Counted from the stretch's first letter, positions 43,701 to 52,735 are shown. The stretch: 64,000 nucleotides of DNA from WRAI01 sp031549605 (GCA_031549605.1 JAVBPM010000027.1:4929-68928), one strand, 5' to 3'. The notes: a model not told the origin generated them from the letters alone. Translations and numbers: made by a program.

Positions 43701-43868
43701 GTGAAAGTGATAGTACACAGGTCGGAAAAGCTAGAAGATAGAGATACGCTAACTGAAATAGTTTCGCATATATATGGTTTAGCAATAGCGAATTATTTAC
43801 ATAAGCTGCCTTGTCCTCTGGATCAAAAGGTAAGTCTGCTAAAGTTGCTGCAGGATAAGCACAGGTGA
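43701..43868 (+). CDS. Small phage-like protein (55 aa), GTG start
   Basis: 55 codons from a GTG with AAAGGGGGG before it. The product is helical and polar (begins V-K-V-I-V-H-R-S-E-K-L, ends L-L-Q-D-K-H-R). Short proteins with this start occur near phage genes as I recall. Function unknown. Confidence 0.6.
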   Translation: MKVIVHRSEKLEDRDTLTEIVSHIYGLAIANYLHKLPCPLDQKVSLLKLLQDKHR

Positions 43869-43924
43869 AACAGATTGCTCGAAATAAATAACGTCCATCA
43901 ATTGATGCTAAAGATAGCACAATA

Positions 43925-43969
43925 AAGTGGGTGTAATACTAAGCTGACAGCTTAGTATTACACCCACTT
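43925..43969. repeat. 21-bp perfect inverted repeat
   Basis: 43925-43945 pairs with 43949-43969 around a 3-nt loop. There is no T tract on either strand, so it is either an imperfect bidirectional terminator or the footprint of a mobile element. Apart from this, the promoter at 44028 and the inverted repeat at 44132, the gene-free stretch 43869-44213 shows nothing else. Confidence 0.75.
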
Positions 43970-44027
43970 AGCTTTGCCGATCCATGTGCGATGCCAAATG
44001 TTGTCGAAATATGAGGAGAAAAAAGTC

Positions 44028-44056
44028 TTTTCATACCGAAATACATCGTATATAAT
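44028..44056 (+). promoter_or_regulatory. Promoter-like sequence pointing into the inverted-repeat cassette
   Basis: TTTTCA (44028-44033) and a perfect TATAAT (44051-44056) with a 17-base spacer, 76 bases outside the left repeat. In the present orientation it would drive the carbamoyltransferase; after inversion, the STAND protein. Confidence 0.55.
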
Positions 44057-44131
44057 AAATGGTAATTAGGTTACAGTTCTATGTGCAAAAGGGCTTGTAA
44101 TTCTGGCAGTGCAAAATGAAGATTTAAAAGT

Positions 44132-44189
44132 CAATGCAGGATAATACCAGATTATCTATTGTTTACAGGTCAAATAATTTGTAATTATC
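44132..44189. repeat. 58-bp inverted repeat, left copy
   Basis: Exact reverse complement of 49228-49285. The match continues with mismatches for about 8 bases on the outer side. Contains GATAAT/ATTATC (44140-44145 and 44151-44156), a small internal inverted repeat. Confidence 0.97.
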
Positions 44190-44213
44190 CTTATAAAAGA
44201 GAGGATGTTAAGT

Positions 44214-45884
44214 TTGATATCACTTGGAATTAACATTGGACATGATCAGGGTGCCGCAGTTGTAAAAGACGGCATTTTGGTTGGGGCAATCGCTCAAGAA
44301 AGACTAAATAGAGTAAAGCATTCTGCTTCAACAACATTGCCATTTATAGCTATAGATAATCTACTAGATTACTTGGAAATAGGTATTAACGAAGTAGATT
44401 GCATTGGGTTCTCTTCTACTGCTGTTAATATCAATGAATTAAATTCTTATGTTGCTGATAGTCTTACAAACTACTATGATATTAATGATCCACATATCAT
44501 TCCTGTATCACATCATCAAGCTCATGCAGAAAGTGCTTACTTTACTTCAAATTTTGATGAAGCAATAACGCTTATTGCTGATGGTGGCGGTGAAATGTTA
44601 GGCGTAAAGGAAGAAGCAGAAAGCATATTTTACTGCAGAAACGCAGAGGTTACATTAATGGAACAACGTTTGCAAAGTAATAATGTACATGCTTTTGCTC
44701 GTCCGCACAATTATTTAATCCCGTTTATGAACAAAAAACAATTTAGTGAACAAATTAGCCTTGGTAAAAAATATGAACAGGTAACTAGTTTGCTATCTTT
44801 TGGCGCAAATGGTGCTGGAAAGACGATGGGCCTTTCAGCCTATGGGAAAAGTTTAATTAGTACAAATGCAGTTCCTGTAACCGATCCATTGGCTTTCAAT
44901 CTTGATTTTCAAGATATTTTGCAACCATATTATTCATTGTACGAGCATTCTGGGGAGAATTACTTTGATTTCATGAAAAAGCATCAAGCAGATATAGCGA
45001 GGACCTTACAAGATTATACAGAAAATCAAGTATTAGAAATCATTGAATACATACTGTCAAAGTACAAAGTATCACAAATCTGTTTAGCCGGAGGGCTGTT
45101 TCTCAACTGTCCTATTAATCACAAAATTTTAGAAAAGTATCCACAAGTGTCATTGCATATCTGTCCTGCTGCAGGTGATGATGGACAGGCAATGGGAACT
45201 GCATTAGCAGCGTATAGAACAGTCTCTTCAGATCTATATCCGAATTCATCCTGCCTACCGTATCTTGGTATAAGTTATACAAATGCTCAAATAGAGCAAG
45301 CTATAAAATCGCGAGGACTACATTATCACTATTATGATGATGTAAGTATTGCGAGTCTTGTAGCAGAAAAAATATATAATAACAAAATAATCGGATTTTT
45401 GCATGGGAGAAGTGAAATTGGACCAAGGTCATTGTGCCATAGGAGCATACTTGCTAATCCAACTGTACCAAATATGAAAGACTATATCAATGCAAAAGTA
45501 AAGCACAGAGAAAATTTTCGTCCATTTGCACCAGTGGTTGCTGCAGAAAAACAATTTGAATACTTTTCTTTATTACAAGAGTCGCCGTATATGCTCTTGG
45601 CAACTACTGTAAAAGATAAATTTGTAGAACAATTACCTGCAATAACCCACGTGGATGGAACTGCGAGAATTCAATCGGTTAAAGCCGAAGATGATCCATT
45701 TGTACACCGAATACTTATTGAATTTGAAAAACTCTCTGGATTTCCAGTATTACTAAATACTTCATTTAACGATTGTGGAGAGCCTATTGTAGAAACACCA
45801 AGTGATGCAATAAAAACTTTTCTGACTACAGAAATAGATATTCTTGTTATGGAAAATTATATATTATTTAAAGATGAACAATAA
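44214..45884 (+). CDS. NodU/CmcH-type carbamoyltransferase
   Basis: A 556-residue protein with the full two-domain layout. The Kae1-like ASKHA domain has G-I-N-I-G-H-D-Q-G-A near 5, H-H-Q-A-H-A-E-S-A near 99-107, and A-G-G-L-F-L-N near 295. The C-terminal domain has G-R-S-E-I-G-P-R-S-L, E-N-F-R-P-F-A-P and N-T-S-F-N. Such enzymes carbamoylate hydroxyls of Nod factors, antibiotics or sugars through carbamoyl-AMP. The target here is unknown; no biosynthetic cluster is present. A TTG at 44214 with GAGAGG 8 bases before fits better than the ATG at 44205, which abuts the ribosome site. It ends 2 bases from the convergent STAND gene. Confidence 0.88.
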   Translation: MISLGINIGHDQGAAVVKDGILVGAIAQERLNRVKHSASTTLPFIAIDNLLDYLEIGINEVDCIGFSSTAVNINELNSYVADSLTNYYDINDPHIIPVSHHQAHAESAYFTSNFDEAITLIADGGGEMLGVKEEAESIFYCRNAEVTLMEQRLQSNNVHAFARPHNYLIPFMNKKQFSEQISLGKKYEQVTSLLSFGANGAGKTMGLSAYGKSLISTNAVPVTDPLAFNLDFQDILQPYYSLYEHSGENYFDFMKKHQADIARTLQDYTENQVLEIIEYILSKYKVSQICLAGGLFLNCPINHKILEKYPQVSLHICPAAGDDGQAMGTALAAYRTVSSDLYPNSSCLPYLGISYTNAQIEQAIKSRGLHYHYYDDVSIASLVAEKIYNNKIIGFLHGRSEIGPRSLCHRSILANPTVPNMKDYINAKVKHRENFRPFAPVVAAEKQFEYFSLLQESPYMLLATTVKDKFVEQLPAITHVDGTARIQSVKAEDDPFVHRILIEFEKLSGFPVLLNTSFNDCGEPIVETPSDAIKTFLTTEIDILVMENYILFKDEQ

Positions 45885-45886
45885 AT

Positions 45887-48800
45887 TTACACACCAAAGG
45901 GTATATAAAAATCGGTAAAAGTATCGCGAACCGAGTATAGAATATCTTTACCTACAAATAACAATCTACCTTTTTTAACTGATTCATAGTTTTTCTTAAA
46001 TACGTCTATATTTCGCTGGCAAGAGTAGAAGCAAGATTTGTTTTTATCACACTTGAAATCACAAGTCCCATTACTTCCGTAGTATTTAATTTCACTTAGG
46101 AACTGATAAACTTCACTTTCCAATCCATATTCGCATAGAAAAATAGCATAATTTGTAAGCAAAATAATATTGTTATAAGTAAAATCAAGTGCTCCAAGAA
46201 AAAATTGATCACACTGTCTCATATGATGAAGCATGGTCTGAAAGTATTTATAAATTGTTTCTGATGATGAACCGTCGCTGGCAGCGATTATTGCACGAAG
46301 GCAATATAATGACGGCATCATTTTAGCTATCCCGTTTTGTATACTGTCGGATATTCCAGCGTCTATGTGCTTTTTTGCTTGTTCTCTTTCCTCAGTACTG
46401 TTTCCAATATAATAAATCGCAGCTAAGAGGTAATGACTACGGATAATAGCTATCGGGTACTCTACTTCCATGGCTAATTCAAGAAGTCTTTGCCCTTCAT
46501 TTTTAAAATAATTTAGTTTATCAAATTTAGTAGAATCATTAACTATGTTTGCTGTTAAAATACCAAGATCATTGTGACAACTAATTCTTGGTGATACATC
46601 TGATGAAAGAAGCGCTTTTGCTTCATTCATCAAGGCAAGAGCCTCTTGAAAATCTCTATAAAATCTTATTTTAGCTGATAATATTTTACTTAATGTCAAT
46701 AACTTTGCATCTTGCAACCGTTCAGCAATCTTGTATGAAAGCTGATTATAAAGCATCGCTAATTCCTTATGGTTTTCTTGTATATACACGCTAGAGATCC
46801 GGTCAAAAAGATCAAAACGTGTTTCATCATTAAAAAGAGCTTCATCTTTACGCTCTTGTGCAAGAAGTTCCAACAATAGTTTTTTTGCTTGTGATATACG
46901 GTCTGATTGCATAAACAGATGTGCTTGCATTTGCATAGCTGTTAGATGTAATGGCATATCATTTGCATGATGTTCTTTTATTATTTCTAGTATCTTCTCT
47001 ATGACAATACCACCACGGGCAACAGATAAGCTGTGTAAAGCGATATACATACTAGCTAATAATGTGTTTCTTTGAAGATTCAAGTTATTATTTTTAGAAG
47101 CAATTTCATAAATAGTCTCGTATGTTTCAAAATATTTAGGAGTTAAATTGCATGAAGAAATATTTTTTATGTTGCTAATTTCAGTAATGGCTATTTGTAA
47201 TAAACTCTCGCTTCTGTGAAAGTCGCCAACATGAAAATAAATTACTGCTTTTTGTAAATCAGAATACTGCTCTAATAATTCATTGCAAGAAACAAGGAAA
47301 TCAGCTACTTTCTCAATTGTATTTTTAGATTTAAGAATTTCTCTTATAAACAAGAAAATATTTTCATGATCAAAAGTGATGTTATCATTATGAGTTATCT
47401 TGAGAAAGTGCCTTTTGTATAAAATATTAATGGTTTCAAAATTCTCATCCCCAAAATACAAATTATAAATTCGTTTGGGAGCTTCAATTCCATATAAACC
47501 GAGTAAAAGCAAAAATAATTGCAAATCTGTTCCGTTTGTCAAATCTGCAATGTTATCAAATCTTGCTCTTATTAAGTCCTGAACAGAAGAAGGGATGTAT
47601 AATTTCTTCGCAAAAGTTGTTACATTAGTTATTCCCACTGCATTTCTGTTCATCAAATACATTAATTTTGTCTCCAACATATATTCTATAAATTGGCACA
47701 CATAAAATGGATTGTTTTCAGATGCTTTATGAATCTTATTTATTACATATTCAGGTGCTTCGATAATTATTGACCGAATCATATTTTTACACTCAACATC
47801 AGTTAACTTTTTAATTTTATAGTTATTAATATTTTCGTTTTTCTCGTTTTCTAGCCATGATAAATAAGTAAAATAACTCTGATTGTAAACGCTATAGTCG
47901 TCCCGACCTGCAGTAATAATAATAAAAGGAGTATAGAAATTACTTGTCGAGAATTTCTTCAACAATGAAAAAAGGCTTTTATCTGCATTATGTATATCCT
48001 CAATAACAATAGCATATCGGTTAAAATGCATTGGAATATTCGTTAAATCTATTAGAGCTCTTAATTTGTATTGCGGGATGCTATCAGCAATATAAGAATT
48101 AAGCAGTTCTTCGGTAGATTTTGTCTCATGTTCCGTGCATATAAAGTGAAATATCTTAATTCCACTTTGAGAAATTTTTTTACTCGCTTCATCTAATATT
48201 CTTGTTTTTCCAATTCCGGCTTCTCCACGAAGGTTAATCATGTGGAAATTAGTATTATTTTGCCCCCTTGAAACAATACTACTTATTATTTCTTTGTGAT
48301 AAGTGCCTACAAGAGGTGTTTCAAAATCATAATCAACAAAACGACCATTGATTATAATTTTTTTTAAATTTTCATTCAGCATAACATCAACTAAAATATC
48401 ATCAATACCATCAAAATATTCTTTTGTTACTCCGATACATTTGCAAATGCTATTGCCAGCATCTAGAAAAACTTCAAACTGTGTTTCAGATAATAGCCAG
48501 TTTCGATCAGATTTAAGTTGGAATTTGCATATTTGGGGATTTTCCGAATAATTGCGAAAACGCAAATATAATTCTAAATATGGCAAACCATTTCTCTTGC
48601 CGTGATTAAGTTGATAATCAGCCGATAGTTCAAAATGTTCTAGAGGCAAAGCATAATTTCCGAAAAGGGCATTATGAAAATCTAAAAACTTTGCTAAAAT
48701 AAATTGGTCTACTAGAAAAAATTCATATCCATTTTCTATTGCATTATGGTTGGCTTCGTAATGCGAAAATGGAACGATGGTTTGATTGGTAATTAAAATG

Positions 48801-49153
48801 AAATAATCAATTCCGCTATGATTTGCAAGAAGTATATTCTTTGAAAACTTGTCAAGACCAATTTTATTATTATTTGAGCTTTTAAATTCTATGTAAATGC
48901 AAATACTGCTTTTACCCTTTAAATCAAACTTTTTGCCAAAAAGAGAAAAAGGTACTATTGATCTAATAATTAAATCCTTACCACTATCCCTTGTGCGAGG
49001 GGTTCGTTCAATTTTTAATTCTTTTTCATAATATTCAGCTAACGAATACTCAATCACTGATGACACATGCTCTTCAAATTCAAAGCCAGACATATTTAGG
49101 TCCCACTTTTGACTATTAATATTCGGCGTAATATAATTAACGCTACCTAGCAT
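45887..49153 (-). CDS. Nuclease-STAND NTPase-helical-repeat protein (Avs-like candidate)
   Basis: A 1088-residue protein. Residues 22-125 look like a PD-(D/E)xK nuclease (Glu27/28, D-S-G-K-D at 56-60, then E-F-K at 89-91). A STAND-type NTPase follows: Walker A G-E-A-G-I-G-K-T at 310-317, Walker B A-I-V-I-E-D-I-H at 381-388. From about 600 the protein is all-helical with TPR-like repeats. A C-x3-C-x5-C-x3-C cluster near 1050 may bind metal. Effector-STAND-repeat order is that of antiviral Avs proteins, where the repeats sense a phage protein and trigger the nuclease; that role is inferred. GAGGGAG precedes the ATG. Very AT-rich. Confidence 0.78.
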   Translation of the reverse strand: MLGSVNYITPNINSQKWDLNMSGFEFEEHVSSVIEYSLAEYYEKELKIERTPRTRDSGKDLIIRSIVPFSLFGKKFDLKGKSSICIYIEFKSSNNNKIGLDKFSKNILLANHSGIDYFILITNQTIVPFSHYEANHNAIENGYEFFLVDQFILAKFLDFHNALFGNYALPLEHFELSADYQLNHGKRNGLPYLELYLRFRNYSENPQICKFQLKSDRNWLLSETQFEVFLDAGNSICKCIGVTKEYFDGIDDILVDVMLNENLKKIIINGRFVDYDFETPLVGTYHKEIISSIVSRGQNNTNFHMINLRGEAGIGKTRILDEASKKISQSGIKIFHFICTEHETKSTEELLNSYIADSIPQYKLRALIDLTNIPMHFNRYAIVIEDIHNADKSLFSLLKKFSTSNFYTPFIIITAGRDDYSVYNQSYFTYLSWLENEKNENINNYKIKKLTDVECKNMIRSIIIEAPEYVINKIHKASENNPFYVCQFIEYMLETKLMYLMNRNAVGITNVTTFAKKLYIPSSVQDLIRARFDNIADLTNGTDLQLFLLLLGLYGIEAPKRIYNLYFGDENFETINILYKRHFLKITHNDNITFDHENIFLFIREILKSKNTIEKVADFLVSCNELLEQYSDLQKAVIYFHVGDFHRSESLLQIAITEISNIKNISSCNLTPKYFETYETIYEIASKNNNLNLQRNTLLASMYIALHSLSVARGGIVIEKILEIIKEHHANDMPLHLTAMQMQAHLFMQSDRISQAKKLLLELLAQERKDEALFNDETRFDLFDRISSVYIQENHKELAMLYNQLSYKIAERLQDAKLLTLSKILSAKIRFYRDFQEALALMNEAKALLSSDVSPRISCHNDLGILTANIVNDSTKFDKLNYFKNEGQRLLELAMEVEYPIAIIRSHYLLAAIYYIGNSTEEREQAKKHIDAGISDSIQNGIAKMMPSLYCLRAIIAASDGSSSETIYKYFQTMLHHMRQCDQFFLGALDFTYNNIILLTNYAIFLCEYGLESEVYQFLSEIKYYGSNGTCDFKCDKNKSCFYSCQRNIDVFKKNYESVKKGRLLFVGKDILYSVRDTFTDFYIPFGV

Positions 49154-49227
49154 ATAACTCCCTCTTTTTACATTAGTTGCAATAAACAGTTATCCATTAT
49201 TTACTGTTTTTTCAATGATAAACAATA

Positions 49228-49285
49228 GATAATTACAAATTATTTGACCTGTAAACAATAGATAATCTGGTATTATCCTGCATTG
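49228..49285. repeat. 58-bp inverted repeat, right copy
   Basis: Reverse complement of 44132-44189. A 15-bp word, TAAACAATAGATAAT, occurs here at 49252-49266 and again just inside at 49219-49233, so this end has an extra direct copy. Confidence 0.97.
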
Positions 49286-49329
49286 GCTTAAACGTGAATA
49301 GTGACCCCATGAATGAGGCCACTACTATT

Positions 49330-50250
49330 TTAAATAACTATTCGATTTCTAGGATGCTTTGTGTCTAATATCTCTTTTTGCTTTTTTAAACTCACATGTG
49401 TATATATCTGTGTCGTGGTAATCGAGCTATGTCCCAGAATTTGTTGTATATACCTGATATCAACACCTTCATCCAGTAATAGAGTTGCAAAAGAATGTCT
49501 AAACATATGTGGGGTTATATTAAGTGCAATTCCAGCTTGATTCGCATACTTTCGTATCATAAACCGTACAGATTGCTCAGATAGCCTGTTATTACAGCGG
49601 TTTAAATAAAATTGCTTTGCATTATTAACGTCTTTTTCTTCTCGAACTATACCATAATTATCTAACGCAGATAAAACCTCATCATTGCCAATTCTGATAA
49701 TTCTCTCTTTCGCACCCTTTCCATAGATACAGGCGGTTTTTTCGTGGAAATTAATATCGCAACAATTTAATGAGCACAGCTCGGAAACACGCATGCCCGT
49801 TGCAAAGAGCAGTTCAAGAACGGCAATGTTACGAATTGTCATTCTCTTTTTATAATCTGTAGAACTGATTGACAATTCTGTATATGCGCATCTAAGGATG
49901 GCCTCAACATCGGTCAATGATATAGTTCGTGGTAAAATCTTAGGCTCCTGAAACTTAGTTCTAACTTTAGCAAAATGGTCTTCATCAATTATATTTTCAA
50001 ACTGTAAATAATTAAAAAAAGCCTTTAGCGAAGCAATTTTGCGTTTAGCGCTTTTAGGCTTGTATTTTGTATGTAATGTAACAATATATGCATTAAGCAC
50101 TTCTTTCATTGAGCTGCTTTCGGACAGTTTTGCGTGCTGCCTAAATTGTTCAAGATCAATTCGGTATGCTTTAATTGTGGGCGCACTCAACTTCTTTTGA
50201 TTTGCGCAAAAAGAAAGATAAGGACGGATTAACGATTCAGTAATTATCAC
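49330..50250 (-). CDS. Tyrosine recombinase (XerC/D-like)
   Basis: This 306-residue integrase has a SAM-like N-terminal domain (about 1-90). The catalytic set is complete: Arg in G-M-R-V-S-E-L (near 153), Lys in G-K-G-A-K-E (near 177), H-M-F-R-H-S-F-A (near 244), L-G-H-S-S (near 270) and the tyrosine nucleophile in Q-I-Y-T-H. A GTG start at 50250 follows GGGGG. It is AT-rich like the cassette and reads toward the right inverted repeat, so it probably acts on the two repeats. Confidence 0.92.
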   Translation of the reverse strand: MIITESLIRPYLSFCANQKKLSAPTIKAYRIDLEQFRQHAKLSESSSMKEVLNAYIVTLHTKYKPKSAKRKIASLKAFFNYLQFENIIDEDHFAKVRTKFQEPKILPRTISLTDVEAILRCAYTELSISSTDYKKRMTIRNIAVLELLFATGMRVSELCSLNCCDINFHEKTACIYGKGAKERIIRIGNDEVLSALDNYGIVREEKDVNNAKQFYLNRCNNRLSEQSVRFMIRKYANQAGIALNITPHMFRHSFATLLLDEGVDIRYIQQILGHSSITTTQIYTHVSLKKQKEILDTKHPRNRIVI

Positions 50251-50384
50251 TTAAAAAACCCCCATAAGTATTTTCTGAACCATTATGGAGGAGTTGTCGC
50301 ATTTTGTCGATCACTTACAACTTGAGATTGCGGCATGCCATCCCGAGCGTCGTATGATTCCTCTTTAGGAAAGTCCTACCGCAC

Positions 50385-50413
50385 TTTACTTGTGCTTGTC
50401 TATGGTGTATAAT
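50385..50413 (+). promoter_or_regulatory. Promoter of AAA/DUF4143 gene
   Basis: TTTACT (50385-50390) and TATAAT (50408-50413), 17-base spacer. Confidence 0.7.
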
Positions 50414-50481
50414 AGACATGTTAAATATAAAAAATGCAGAAATTATTACGTTATCTTCTACGTAAAAACGGGAGGTGTCAC

Positions 50482-51783
50482 TTGAAACGCATATTAAGCG
50501 ACCAGCTATTGTCTTGGAAAACGCAGAGCGACCGAAAACCGCTTATTCTAAAAGGCGTACGTCAGTGCGGTAAAACGTATTTGCTCAAGGAGTTTGGTGA
50601 GGCGCACTACGACGACGTTGCCTACTTTAATTTTGAGGGCAACGACGCCTTGCAAGCGCGGTTTGATGTTGATTTGGATGTTGACCGAATCATTGCTGAA
50701 CTGGGTATCCTGCGACGCAAAGCCATCGAGCCGGATAAAACGCTGATTATCTTTGATGAGATTCAGTTTTGTAACCGTGCTTTGACGGCGTTGAAATACT
50801 TCTGCGAGAACGCGCCACAGTTTCATATTGTCTGTGCCGGGTCTCTTTTGGGCGTGGCGCTTAGTAAGCCGTTGTCATTTCCCGTGGGTAAGGTTGATTT
50901 TCTCACATTGCGGCCGATGAACTTCTATGAGTTTTTGCTGGCAAACGGCGAAGATTTACTGTGTGATTATTTGAACAAGCTAACCACCGGCGAAAAGGTG
51001 TCGGCATTGTTTGCCGAAAAGCTGGAGCAGTTGCTTCGGACGTATTATATCACTGGCGGTATGCCGGAGGCCGTGGATATATGGCTAAAGACGCGTGACA
51101 TCGGCAAGCTGGAGGAGGTGCAGCAACGCATCCTTGACAGTTATGAGTTGGACTTTGCTAAGCACGCACCGAGTAAAGACTTCCCGAAACTGTCGGCGAT
51201 TTGGCGGTCAATTCCTGAACAATTGGCCAAAGAGAACAGCAAGTTTATTTTCAGTCAGGTCAAGAAAGGCCTCCGCGCCAAAGACTTAGAGGATGCCTTG
51301 GAGTGGCTTCTGAGTGCCGGACTGGCCTTTAAGGTTATGAAAATTGAAAAGCCATTTTTGCCGCTGTCTGCCTATGCTGACGCGACGTTCTTTAAGCTCT
51401 ACATGTCTGACGTGGGCTTGCTTCGAAAGATGTCAAAGCTACCTGCAGAGGCGTTACTGGCGAAGAGTGAGCTATACACTGAGTTCAAGGGCGCATTGGC
51501 TGAGAATTATGTGCTGACTGAGTTGGTCAACTTGCAGGGCGACACGCCGTATTACTGGAAATCGGGAAATATAGCCGAGGTCGATTTTGTCGTTCAGCAG
51601 GACATGGACATCATTCCTATTGAGGTCAAATCCGAGCGGAACGAACGCGCGCGGTCGCTGTCGGAGTATCGGAAAAAGTATAACCCACGTGTGGCGGTGA
51701 TTACGTCGATGAGTAATGTGTCTGGCGGCGAGGTTAGGAATGTGCCGTTGTATATGTTGTGGAGGTTGGTGGCGTATGTATAG
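50482..51783 (+). CDS. AAA_14/DUF4143 ATPase
   Basis: A 433-residue protein with Walker A G-V-R-Q-C-G-K-T near 25, Walker B I-I-F-D-E-I-Q near 90, and a C-terminal DUF4143 domain. The DUF4143 domain reads A-E-V-D-F-V-V and I-E-V-K-S near 380-400, like a PD-(D/E)xK nuclease fold. These ATPases are widespread and poorly understood. The TTG start at 50482 is chosen for GGAGGTG before it. Its base composition is closer to the host than the cassette beside it. Confidence 0.85.
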   Translation: MKRILSDQLLSWKTQSDRKPLILKGVRQCGKTYLLKEFGEAHYDDVAYFNFEGNDALQARFDVDLDVDRIIAELGILRRKAIEPDKTLIIFDEIQFCNRALTALKYFCENAPQFHIVCAGSLLGVALSKPLSFPVGKVDFLTLRPMNFYEFLLANGEDLLCDYLNKLTTGEKVSALFAEKLEQLLRTYYITGGMPEAVDIWLKTRDIGKLEEVQQRILDSYELDFAKHAPSKDFPKLSAIWRSIPEQLAKENSKFIFSQVKKGLRAKDLEDALEWLLSAGLAFKVMKIEKPFLPLSAYADATFFKLYMSDVGLLRKMSKLPAEALLAKSELYTEFKGALAENYVLTELVNLQGDTPYYWKSGNIAEVDFVVQQDMDIIPIEVKSERNERARSLSEYRKKYNPRVAVITSMSNVSGGEVRNVPLYMLWRLVAYV

Positions 51784-51858
51784 TGGTGGTGGAGATATTA
51801 ATTGTTGTTGCCGTCTTTATTTATCGAAAAGATAAAATATGTAGCTGGGGGAAATTAA

Positions 51859-52644
51859 GTGATACGATACAGTAAATGCAAAGAAGCAAGGAAAACAATC
51901 GAAGATGTATATAATCATCCAGAGAAATATTTAATTATCCATTATTCATGTGAGAGCTTTATGGACAAGCCTGATGGCGGGACACCAAGGATAACCTCAA
52001 TTGCGGTAAGATTTTGTAGCACTTCACAGACAAAGTCTTTTTCAATACATAAAATTGCAGAGCAAAAGCATATGGATTGGAATAAACTTCAAGATAATTA
52101 CGATATTTGTGAAAGAGAAATGTTGAAGGATTTCTTTAAATTTGTGAGGGAACACAAAACTTTTGTATGGTTACATTGGAACATGAGAGATGAAAATTAC
52201 GGGTTTTATGCCCTTGAAAACAGGTTTAAGGTTCTTGGTGGAACACCAATTTGTGTTGAGGACAACAGTAAAATAGATATCGCAAGATTATTTGTTAAAC
52301 GATACGGGAAATACTATATTCAAAATCCGAAAATTGTCAATTTAGTTCAAAAGAACGGTATGTCACACATGGATTTCTTAACAGGACAAGAAGAGGCAGA
52401 CGCCTTCGTAAATAGAGAATACATCAAACTTCACAAATCAACATTGAGAAAAGTTGACCTGTTTTCAAATATGCTGATTGCATCTGCAGAGAAGACACTA
52501 AAAACCAATGCAAAATGGAAAGATATGTATGGTGTTTCCCCTCAGGGGTTGTACCAGGCTGCAAAAGATAATATATGGTATAATATAGCAGTAGGTGTTG
52601 TTGTTTTGCTTCTTGGTGCTATGCTGGGGCAATTATATAACTGA
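51859..52644 (+). CDS. Unknown protein with C-terminal membrane anchor
   Basis: 261 residues; a soluble alpha/beta-like body (strand I-I-H-Y-S-C-E-S-F near 26, I-T-S-I-A-V-R-F near 45) that could be RNase H-like but lacks a clear acidic set. One membrane helix forms the very end (about 240-258). GTG start with GGGGGAA. AT-rich, so probably acquired. No family recognised. Confidence 0.6.
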   Translation: MIRYSKCKEARKTIEDVYNHPEKYLIIHYSCESFMDKPDGGTPRITSIAVRFCSTSQTKSFSIHKIAEQKHMDWNKLQDNYDICEREMLKDFFKFVREHKTFVWLHWNMRDENYGFYALENRFKVLGGTPICVEDNSKIDIARLFVKRYGKYYIQNPKIVNLVQKNGMSHMDFLTGQEEADAFVNREYIKLHKSTLRKVDLFSNMLIASAEKTLKTNAKWKDMYGVSPQGLYQAAKDNIWYNIAVGVVVLLLGAMLGQLYN

Positions 52645-52735
52645 TTTATTACGCATACGCCCATTTTGTTGCTTTCACCTTAAATGAAAAACCCAAATAA
52701 GCCAGTTATAACACGCTACGTCGAACACAGGCCGT

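Larger units (their letters stand above)
44132..49285. mobile_element. Inverted-repeat cassette, possibly invertible, 5.15 kb
   Basis: Two convergent AT-rich genes are enclosed by perfect 58-bp inverted repeats, with a tyrosine recombinase gene 44 bases outside the right repeat. No transposase lies inside. The composition differs sharply from the surrounding DNA, showing recent transfer. Inversion by the recombinase is an inference; insertion of a recombinase-mobilised cassette is the alternative. Confidence 0.65.

Noticed and set aside
43657..43920. 87-codon minus-strand frame
   Set aside because: No ribosome site; the opposite strand holds a short frame with a strong site (43701-43868).
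44132..49285. Simple transposon with terminal inverted repeats
   Set aside because: Not excluded, but no transposase lies inside and the flanks show only a poor direct repeat; an adjacent tyrosine recombinase fits site-specific inversion or insertion better.
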